Assembly: GCA_016801885.1 (NCBI GenBank) | Contig: CM028898.1 | Location: 2,895,177-2,959,176 of the forward strand | Reading direction: 5' to 3' | DNA from: Toxotes chatareus | Lineage: Eukaryota > Chordata > Actinopteri > Toxotidae | DNA length: 64,000 bases | Part shown: in pieces, positions 51,201 to 61,163 of the stretch | How positions within the stretch are numbered: position 1 is the stretch's first letter | How the letters are laid out: the number at the start of each line of letters is the position of its first letter | Program-made: the position numbers and the translations under genes | The notes under the pieces: model-generated | Seen by the model: only the letters and a program-made list of their open reading frames with translations | The model's database searches: none | Told to the model about the DNA's origin: nothing

Positions 51201-52510
51201 TCAGTGGTAAACATTTTATTCCTTCGTCTCAGTGATCACTCTGGAATCCATATGTACAAACACTTGTAAAATACGTTCTGGTAAATTCTGGTAAAGTGAC
51301 CTGCTTGCCAAACTAATTTCTCAGAGAATTAACCAAATTCCCAACATTCCCAGTTTGGCATGTACCTCTTTAAATTACATGCTGTTTCAGAAATTCAATC
51401 ACAAGCCTGATTACGGTACCCTGAAAAGGGGGCCCTGGGGCGGAAAGGTCATCGGGCCCCTGTTGATGCCCCTCCTTGTCCACCTCCCATCCCACTGTGC
51501 AGTGTGAATCTAACCTACTGTCTCCAAGTTCCCATTAAAGATCACATGAGATGGGAACTTCAACATCTTGGACAAATGTTACCTGCAGGAAAACCGTGCA
51601 GTTTCAGTGGTGATCTAAAATCTCTAACGGATAACACAATGATAAATCGAATCAAACTGCCTGTCGTACCATAACTACAGCCCACTGCTTCATCCCCGAG
51701 ATTGATCTTTGTTGTCACGATTGAACAGGAAATACATCGCACTGAAGAAGTCTTCATGTGACTACTTTAGTACAGTGCACACAGTGGAGTACACATGGCT
51801 GCTTCAGACCCAGAGACTTCAAGGCTCGGTCATGTCAGCATTTAAAACAGAAATTTGCCTGCAAATTCAACTCAGTTCAATAAAGCCACCATTATCTGAG
51901 TATGTGTTTGCAGCAGCAAAGTAAATCTGAACTAACACGTCATGTGAAATTCATCTTTGGTGAACTTTGATGAACGCTGACTGATAACAAACCATCCTGA
52001 CAGTACCACACTCTGGCCCTTGGGGGAAACTGGAAGAGTCCAGAATGCAGAGAGCTGTCATAGGCTCTCAGCTGTTTTTGCATCATCCACTTTTATTTAC
52101 ACTAACCCGCCTCAGCTGCTCCATAAAAGAAGCATGGTCTTTTAGAAAGAGAGTCATGAGAAGAGCGGATGGTGCAGATACAACTGGATAAAGACAAGGC
52201 TGTTTGCACGTTAGCCCTTAGCTTGCAAATTACAGTAGTTCACCAACCAGACCTGCAGTCACCACATCACCAAGCCTCTATCGCTGCCTGTTACACCAGA
52301 TGACCTTGGTTCTCTGGTGTGACCAGCTCTTCAGGTTGTCTTTGTGTAAACTGGTTTGCAGCAGTTATATTTGAGCACACACACATGCCCAGTTGCCATC
52401 TTTACCCGGTTGGTAATCCAGCTATGGAACAATGTGTTTCTCAATTACTATTTCAGTCTCCTACCATGTGTGTGCCAGTACACACCCGTCCACGTACCAG
52501 GAACTTGGGA
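48254..52510. other. Intergenic region between glp2r and pts
   Basis: Upstream side of pts on the minus strand. The first about 120 bases are GC-richer and presumably hold the pts promoter; no TATA box is evident. The rest is AT-rich with short A-runs and no recognisable gene. Confidence 0.5.
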
Positions 52511-55500
52511 TCAGAACTCGCTCTCCTCCAGGATCTCCTCCATGGTCTCCCCGAGCGTCATCTCCCCATCACTACTGGACAGGCTCTTCCTGGTGAGAAA
52601 GTCAAGTCCCGCTGCGTCACAGCCCTTCAGCCCTTGACCTCTAACCTCTCCGAGTCCAAGCACTCGACTTCCTCCATGTACAGCCACCTGAAGCAGGTGC
52701 GGGTGAGCTGCGGAGGCGGCCCCCTCGTCGTAGGAGTCGCTCTGCCGAGAGCACTGGGGGCGGTGCCCTCGAGTGCACTTCCACAGGTGCTTGAGAGGTG
52801 CGCCCCGAAAACAGCCCCTGACCTGGAAGTGGTTGGTGAACAGAAAAAGCTGCCAGCGCTTCTTCAGTTCAGCTTGGACCTAAATACAAATAAAGAAAAT
52901 AAATACCAGCTATACCTGCCAGCAAAGAATTTATACATTCAGCAGAAATGGAGCAACTGCACAATTAATTAAAGTCTTTCAGGCCAATATTCACTCTCCT
53001 TTTAGCTCTTGTTAACTCTCCTGCTGCTAAATGCTCCACTGTAGGTAGCTGCTAACTCTGTCTGTTTGCCATTTGGTGCTGGGCAGGTCGTGTAACACTG
53101 GTTTATGTGAACATAAAACAACAGCTTGCTGCTGCTGGAAATAAGGTTAATGTGCATGTGGGAGTTTGTGATCTGAAGCCAAAGCTATGAGGTTAAAACC
53201 CTGTTTAGAGCTGAGGGGAACTGCAGTACTGGGTGATGCTTCTCTGTGGGCTTGTCACTATGACCGACACCTTTCTCTTTACACACAGTCATTTGATCCA
53301 CTGTTAATGTAAAAATACTGATTATTGCAGCTTTAATGTCTCAAGCCAACAAGTGGCAACAAAACAAGAACTGGCTTCTTCAGATTATGTTTCTAATTTA
53401 CAGAACAAACAATTCTGATTCAACTAACTTTATCCATAAACATCACAAAACATTACAAAAGAAGAAACATACCTCTCCATTAGCAAAACAGTACAGCACA
53501 GCAACAAAGAACCCCTAAAAAAAGTTTTACACATAACAAATAAGGGTTGACATGGATCTGGACAAAAAACAGATTCTTTTCAACCATGTAACTAACATTA
53601 CAGGTATTACCTGAAAAGAGCTGAGGGTGAGGTTGATGAAGTTCTTGGCATAGCGACTGCTGCCCTCCACACATTCATCTATTAGCACAGTAAAGACCAC
53701 TTCATGGATTCCCAGCAGAGGAATCAGCACCAGTGTTGCTCGGGCCAAGCTGGAGAGCATCAAAAAAAAAAAAAAAAAAAAACACAGAGTGGAACATAAT
53801 TACTGTATGGTTGTTATTAGTAAATGAGCAAGAAGCCAGAAAAAGTCTGTAAATTTTACACTGGCACATGATTCAAAGAGCAAAGGACAAACCAGAGGAG
53901 AGAGAGCAGAGTTTTGTAACTGTATGCACGCGCTCCCCTCCTGTGGTGACATTTTTGGTAGAGTAAGGACGCAGGAGCTTAAGGGGATGACATTTGAAAT
54001 TGTGCTATACATGGGAGTGATTAACATTTAAATGTTAAACTGCAGGAACCTCCAAGACACCATTCAGCAAATGGCTCTCAAGGTCATACTTGTTTCCTGA
54101 CATTTGGATTCAGACAAAGTTATATATTAGAGAGTGAAGGCAGGGGAGAATACCTGTATCTGTAGTCTGTAAATTTCACCTGATCTGCCTTCAGCTTGGA
54201 CAGCAGCAGCATCAGGATCTTGATGAATATGAAGAAAATGACCTGTAATACACATCCAAAGGGAAATGTATCAAACCTCGTGACTTAAAGGTTGATGGGA
54301 ATAAATTTACATGAAAACGTGCCTCTGAGAATGACCCATCAGTGTATTAGTGTACCGAGAAATTAGCAATCGGTCGTGCCTGTGACTGCTCCACTATTCA
54401 ATATCACATGCCCTCATGAGATGGGAGCTGTTAAACACAGTATGAAATCAGTGTAAAATTTATTCGACGCCTGGCACCAGAGAAAATGAGACTCACGGGG
54501 GCAACATGATGTGTCTGTAACTAACGCTGATACTGTACTGTCACTTCTCAGAAAGGCTTTCAAGGATTGGTTCAAAAACTTCACTCACAAGCACCGACAG
54601 AGTAATCGGCCCCCTTATTATCCACCAGAACCATCTGTTCACGATTGACCAGCATCTTAGGAATAAAAGAGGTTTTCAGAGTCAAGCGATTGGAGAACAT
54701 TTCAACGAATTCATTCATTTATTAGTGGAGTATGTAATGAAACACTCACTCTGTGTTTTCATATATAATCTTGACCACTGTCCATGGTGTCACGAACAAG
54801 ATGGGAGTTCCTGAAAAGTAATGAGAGCATAAGATGCACAGCCACAGCTGCTTTAGGCAATATTCTGTCATCAATAGATCAATTTCATCAGTTTGTATAT
54901 GTGCATATTGTATATGTTTGTTTGACTATTCTCAGAGACACTACAGCATGTGTGATTATAACAAAATCATGATAATAATCTTTGACATTTCTCTGAAAGA
55001 ATTTTTTTTTTTTTTTTTGAAAACTGAGGTAATTACAGTCTGTTTGTTGTCTGCGTTCCTGGGTTGGACCAGAGGTGTGGAGGCTGAAAAGTCTTGTGGA
55101 GCTGCTACCACAAGGGGGCCACCAAAGTCCTATCATATTTCCTAACTCTCCACACATATTCTACACATTTAATTCATATGTAAAGACATAGAAAACAATG
55201 TGTAGATATTCACTTTCTTTTCAGGAAAAGGGGCTTATATTGTTTAGTTTTGCCCTATAAAATCTTAAAATCATTTTCAGTTGACACAAGCTTAGGTAAC
55301 ATTTACTAGGAGCAGTTCATATTTTTCATATTAATCAAATGAAGATTTAACAGTGGTTATTTCTGTAAGATGACTTACAGCAGCTTGTCCAGCTGTGTTG
55401 ATCTCATCCACAGCTGTTTGCCTTCTTTTTTTTTTTGGTATTTCTCTTACCAGAGGAAGGAGCTGTCACTGAACCTAAGTACATACATACACAAACAAAC

Positions 55501-58500
55501 CCATTCACGGCTTACCCCAGCCGAGCAGCATGTATTTCTTGAGCAGTCGTCTCTTCGTCAGCACAGCGGTGAAGAGCAGTGTGTGGAGGAAAATGGCCTC
55601 CACCAAGAGCCAGAAGTAGTTACAGGCCACAAAGTACTCCATGCACACTTTGGAGAATTTGCACATCAGCGCGGTCTGTTGAGGAACATGATGATGGGGA
55701 TAAGTTAGTCTGGATAAATCATTTAGCTGCTCTGGATAATTCACAGGCACGTTCTCAAGTGTCTGCTGATTTGTTAAATAACCAGGCGGCGATTTTTCGT
55801 ACCGCAGAGCTTGAGTAGGAGTTCCATCCAGGGTCGTCCTTGGGTAGGTTAGAATACATGATGTATAATATGATTTCCTTAGAAATGACAGCCATGGCTC
55901 GCAGGATGAATGACACAAACAGATTCATGTGGATGTAGTTCCTGGTACAGTGGAGCTTCCTGGTAAGCAGATACAGGAACAATTGGAGGAAGGCATCGAT
56001 CCATGACTGCTGTGCAACTATAACAGCATTACTGAGGCCGTGTGTCCTGATGTATGAGGGAAAGGCAAATGATCAAGGTGCTGTATATGCATGTACATGG
56101 AAATGCTTCCTGGGTTTTATGTTATTTATAATGATTGATCATCTCCATAGTACTGTAAATATCTCTTTATGCTTCCTTTTACTAGTGTGCACCCATGCAT
56201 AACATCAGTGTGGTTAAAGCTAATAAATGTGTGTCCCATGCCAACTGTCAGAATGAAGCTGCATCACGACAAGTAACACAAACATAAACGTACAATCAGC
56301 TGACTGAATGTTTCTTGTCCCTACTGGATTATAGTCATGTCCCAGTGTTCCCAGATCTTAGCAACGACTATGCAAAGCTATGAAAATGAGACCAAAGTCA
56401 TAAGAAGTTGTAATTATCCTTAAAAAATGAATCTTCATATTTAATGTAAACCCCTCTACCCCTTCCGACCACTGACCTCAGCATGCCCATCAGGAGAGTG
56501 GCCAGCGTGAGGGAGGTCAGGGAGAGAGAATAGCCGATGACGGAGATGAGCCTGAGGGCTGTGTGGCGAAGCATTTCATCCTCCTGAACACGCGTGCACA
56601 TACACAAGGAAACAGATGTAGAGATCACAACACCTCTGCAGATTTTTTCAAATAAAGGTAGTCTTTCTGGGATAGTTGTCAAGAAAACACTCCCTGATGG
56701 TTTTTGCAGAATGGATATCATGAATCTTTTACTGATTGACAAAGGATGAACGAGAAACCACAAATATTGGCCTTCAGCTCCAACACTCATGGGGGAGCTG
56801 AAACGATGTATTTCACACCTTCCTCCTCACCTTGTCTTTAAAGTACTGGTCCTCCTGACATTCTGAGTCATCTCTCCAGGGCTCAGAGGAATTCTCCCTC
56901 TGTCGCCATCTCCCGTTTCCTAAGCATTCTCGGTGTGCCCTCCTGGAGGTGTCTGCAGGTGATTAAAAGAAACATTAATGAGCATGGTTTCGTCAGAGGA
57001 TAGGCTGACTGACCGGGGAGGTAATCACTTTAAACTGTGCCAGGGAGGGTGGCAGGTCAGATGAAGCTCTTTTCGGTGGCATGGCCAGTGTCAGACTACT
57101 GTATCCCATTTAAAGCATGACTGTGTAATTAGATGGTTAAACTCCACTGTTAAACACTTAATCCTGTGACTGGCCACCACAAAGCTCTGTCTTGTGATTC
57201 ATTCAGTGTTAACCCCTTAACACTCCGGCCTAATTTGCCCAAAACACCTGTCAAAAACATGCCCAAATTAAATTCAAAGCTGTTCTTGAGCCCTTAGAAG
57301 GACATTCAAAAGTTTGGTCTCTTTGTGAAGGTAACACTCTAAAGTTTTTATTTCAGCAGTCTGATCTACTGTAGGTGTAACTGGTATCGAGTAAGAGAAT
57401 ATTAAACACAGAAAAAAAATTTTTTTTCCTTGCCTGGATTTTTTTTTTAAAAATGCATCTTTCTAATAACCTGGGCTTGTAGGATAGGATTAGATGACAA
57501 CATATTTCTGTAGACTGAAGTCCTACCCATTCCATGTTAAAATTTCATAGCAATTGTACAAAAAATTGACTGTTTTGCACAGGTTTTTCAGTGGGTATGT
57601 CCAGGCGTTCTCAAGAGCTATCCAAAATGGCCACTTTGGATAGCTCTTGGGCACGCCCAGGTGCCAAGTGTATAACTCCTGAATGCTTCAACATACAGAC
57701 ATCAATGACGGCTCTAATGAAAGGTGACACTTAGAGGAATCATATTCCATATTGATTCCTCCAATATATTAATATTCATATTAATATTCATATTCATATT
57801 CACAATTAGTAGTACAAAAATCGTTATGGAAGAGAGAACACATTGAATGCTCATTATTCTATTGAAACTAAACCTGCATTATAAGAAATTAGTCAGAAAA
57901 AGTGCTATGGTCAGAAATCAACAACTTTATGTGAATGAATCACATACTATTCACAGCACACTGTTTACATATTTACAATTTCACCTTCCTAAGTTTGGCC
58001 GCCTGGTTAGTTCAATTAGTAGAACATGAGACTCAATATCTCAGGATCGTGGGTTTGAGCCCCACTCTGGACGGCACCACCTCCACCTGGTGGTGAGCCC
58101 ACCGTAGAATTTCGGTGTGGACTGGGCGGCCGCAACCTGGGCCTGGACCCATATAAGCGGCAGATGATGACATCATCACGTTATTCTCAGCATGCCATGC
58201 AGTAAAGTAAGAGACTTGACTCATTTAATCAACGGATCTCAGTCTTCAGACAGTTGATTGGTCAAACTGTGTGCTCTTGATTGCTGGGAACAAAAACCCA
58301 CAGCCACATGGCCTTTTGCCCTCTCCTGTTTCTAAGTGATGTCTCGGTCGCGACCGCAATGGCCATCTTTGAAGTGAACGACGGGAGCCGCAGCCGCTTT
58401 TGTTTTTGTTTTTTCGTTCACGTGATTGGTCAACTACGTGACGTGCGGCGTGTCCGCACTAAGCCGGGGGCGGGGGGGTGTTGCGGTAGCGGGGGTTACA

Positions 58501-61163
58501 GACAGGAGAGAAAGAGAGAGAGAACACGCTGAGAAGGTGACAAAATGAGTGACCGCAGGAAAATTAATTAATTTTACACGTAATTTTACATTATTTTGTT
58601 AATAAATCAATTTAAGCAACAAAAAAACATCTGCGGAGAACCTGGGGAGCTGAAAGAACCGGCACTTTTAGCGAGCGAGCCATAAGAAAATCACTACTGT
58701 TTTTTACGCACGCACGCACGACTAGCTGACATCCAGTATATTTGTTTACGCACGGTCTTGTAGCCCTCCTCCTTCCACAATCACAACATGTGACACTTCC
58801 CCGCGACTGCAATTTCATTGGCTACACGGCCATTAGATCAGATTCAGCGTAAGATATGATAGGCGGAAAAGACAAGCGTCAGAGTGGGCGGTGCACTTTA
58901 ACGTGTTAGAGTCGCTCATTGGCTATTTCTGGCTGTGGGGGGGCCATAGATCTTCCTGGATGGTCAAATGAGGTGTCAATCAAAAGCAGAGGGCAGGGAC
59001 TACAAACCAAGCTCCATGGTATTAATTTTCAAAACAAAACAGAGGCGACAAAACGTAGAAACGAAGGAGCAATAGTGCACTGTAGTTTTCAGTCGGAAAA
59101 ATTTGATTGCAACTTTTGATCATTTATGCACCTAAAGAAATGTTTTTGACCGCATTTTTCAACTCGACGTGATTCTTTAGACTTTTCCCGACAAAACAAG
59201 ACCATTTTTGTTGTTGTTGCGCTGCGTGTTGAACCGCAGGGCGACTAGTAAAAAATAAAAACAATGAGCGACGACAGTTATTACTTTGTTGTTTTTAGAA
59301 GATGGTTTAGTTCTACCTAAAGTCGTTGTTTTAGCTTGTAAAGGTTTATATCGCTGAAAAGATAAGACTTTCAGCTTTCAAATGATATGCTGCATGCGCA
59401 CCACCTTAAATGCAGTAGTTATGTAGGTACAAAAAAACACAGACATGTCCGAGAAATAGCATGACGGCCACTCCTGTACAGTAGTTTCCTGAAATAAAAA
59501 GACATGTCAGGCAGAGGTAGATCGACAGATAAAGGAAGATGGAGGCAGATAATTAACATTTGGCTCACCAGTTTTTGAGAGCGCCCCTGCTGTCAGGGTT
59601 CTGTTGCAGTTCTCCCAGTATTCGGTCCGTTGAATTATCAGACTTTCAAGCATCGAGCCTGTCACCTTCTGTGTGTCGAGGGTGAGAGAAAGGTTATTGT
59701 CTGAAGGCTTTTGTTCTGGTGTAATGTCTGAAAATATTCAGAAAAAAAAGTCAAATTTAAGAGAACTCTGGCCACATAAAGAATTATTAACAAATATAAA
59801 ATCAACCAATCAGTCAGCAAAGCAATCAACAAATTAATTGACTATTAACATTTTTAGCCGTTTCTAAAATAGATTTATAGCACTTTGGAATATAACTTTT
59901 AGTCTACTGCACCCAGGGACAGATGTGGTGTGCAGTGTTTGTGTTTACCCACTTGGTGGGAGTATTTAATCAGGACCACCTTGTGTTAGTGGGGGAAACA
60001 TTTTCACCTGTGTGTAATCAGTAATTGATGCAGGCAATTTATCACCATGGCTTTCTGCATTGGCGTCATGCCTGCACCAATGCAAACACACCTCTCTGTT
60101 TATTCTCTACGTTTACAGAATATGAACTGTATGTGTGGGTTTGTCCTGGACTGAAGGTTATTGTATTGTATTTGACAGCTATTACATTAGTTAATGTTCA
60201 CTTATAAATTATGATTCTTCACTAATTTGCTGTCATTAGTGACACAAACCAGTATTGCCTTTATTTGGAAAGCAAGCTGCAGACCACAGCTGCCATCGCT
60301 GCCATTTATTATTCAGTGTCAGGGGTGAGGACGGCAGCTTTCCAATCTTCACACCCCAGTGAGAAAGCAGCCGAAATTTTTGCAACCTCTTTGTGTGTGT
60401 TTGGATGTTTGGTGGCTCACCCGCCACCTGTGCCACAAAGATTTCTCATGTGAGCCGGCTGACAGAGGACGTTTCAATTCACTGGGGGCTAGTCTTGTCA
60501 AGACCCTGTCCAGAGCGATATTGCCAGTGAAGGGAAGACAAGGGCTGCTGTCTCTCCCTACTGCCTTTGTTGCCTCCTGTGGGACTAAACCTGCTTCAAA
60601 TACAGCAGCAGGATCTAAACTTCCTGAATAATTCCATGTATTATAATGCTGAAGATGAAAGCAAAGTTGTGCAAAGCTACTAAATGATCTTAGTCTCTTT
60701 ATTTGTTTTATATTTTAAGTTTTCATCCCTTGAGAAAAACATCCCTCTTATTTGATTTCCAAAACAGATACCAAGTTGTTTCTCAAGCATGTCTCTAAAC
60801 TAAATTTTCAGGCCATAATTTTGGAAGCAGATAATGTCGTAAATGAGCAGTGGGACCTCCTGTTGCCCAAACTCTATATAAAGACAAAGTTTTGTTGAAA
60901 AAAAAAAAAAAGAAAATTAATCACGACAGAATGCTAAAGATTTAGGGGATTGTACACATGTAGTCTAAGTTCAGAAAGCCCCCGGTTGGACCCACCTTTG
61001 ACGCCCAATTCTTAGTAACACCGAATGTTAGTGAACTGAAAGGCCTTGAATGAGTGTATGTAAAGTTTTAATTTACCTGGTGGTTGAAGATTACAAGAAG
61101 GATGAGTAAGAGCAGGAGTCTGGTCCAGGTCCTCTTGTGCCAGGTTGGCAGCAGGGTTGGCAT
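52511..61163 (-). CDS. glp2r: Glucagon-like peptide-2 receptor (class B1 GPCR)
   Basis: Gs-coupled plasma-membrane receptor for the gut growth hormone GLP-2. Exons on the minus strand: 61077-61163 (signal peptide MPTLLPTWHKR then Leu-rich core), 59569-59668 (KVTGSMLESL), 59488 downward (truncated, see separate entry), 56831-56952, 56477-56583 (TM1), 55803-55959 (KLHCTRNYIHMNLF, TM2), 55516-55675 (YFWLLVEAIFLHTLL, TM3), 54750-54810 and 54589-54655 (TM4, ECW, WWIIRGP), 54154-54242 (TM5), 53611-53749 (ATLVLIPLLGIHE, TM6), 53473-53514 (TM7, FANGE), 52511-52879 (C-tail). The tail ends TMEEILEES-EF, matching the GLP2R signature rather than GLP1R or GCGR. All joins are phase-consistent. Without a full exon 3 the remaining exons still read through as 499 residues, against 553 for human GLP2R. 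Ectodomain cysteines 1, 5 and 6 are present; 3 and 4 are missing and 2 sits in the truncated exon. Confidence 0.95.
57613..57648. repeat. Near-perfect palindrome in glp2r intron
   Basis: AAGAGCTATCCAAAATGG is followed directly by CCACTTTGGATAGCTCTT: 18-bp arms with one mismatch and no spacer. Weaker pairing continues outward (GGCGTTCTC with GGGCACGCC). It sits in repeat-like sequence that starts near 57200 (CCCCTTAACACTCCGGCC). Confidence 0.8.
57997..58172 (+). mobile_element. tRNA-derived SINE, copy 2
   Basis: Same family as 37311-37510: GCCTGGTTAGTTCAATTAGT and AGAACATGAGACTCAATATC, with a better preserved B box, GGGTTTGAGCCC, at 58051-58062, and the tail CCTGGACCCATATAAGCGGC then AGATGATGAC. 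It lies between glp2r exon 4 and the truncated exon 3. Confidence 0.75.
58340..58520. promoter_or_regulatory. CpG-rich promoter-like block inside glp2r
   Basis: Contains inverted CCAAT (ATTGG), a CRE-like TACGTGACG, a GC-box-like GGGGGCGGGG and many CpGs, followed on the plus strand by a GA-rich leader and a short ATG ORF (MSDRRKIN). It could be the promoter of a mobile element inserted here; no transcribed gene is recognised downstream. Confidence 0.3.
59472..59488 (-). pseudogene. glp2r: glp2r exon 3, truncated ectodomain exon
   Basis: An AG acceptor (TTTTTATTTCAG) lies 80 bases after exon 2. With the carried-over G it reads GNYCTG in the expected phase, matching the G-x-[FY]-C-x-G start of this exon in GLP2R. 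The next residues should be TFD…CWP, with the second half of the ectodomain core. Instead the frame runs into VAVMLFLGHV and reaches a stop near 59406. No CWP- or PCPxYLPW-coding sequence was found down to exon 4 at 56952. The remainder seems deleted, replaced by inserted DNA, or missing from the assembly. Confidence 0.6.

Noticed and set aside
57028..57090. Minus-strand HWPCH…TC…PPW pattern that could be the lost glp2r exon 3
   Set aside because: A stop codon directly precedes it, TFD is missing, the spacing differs from the family and no acceptor fits; probably chance.
53473..61163. Assignment of the receptor to GLP1R, GIPR or GCGR
   Set aside because: The KVTGSMLES start of the ectodomain and the TMEEILEES C-terminus fit GLP2R specifically.
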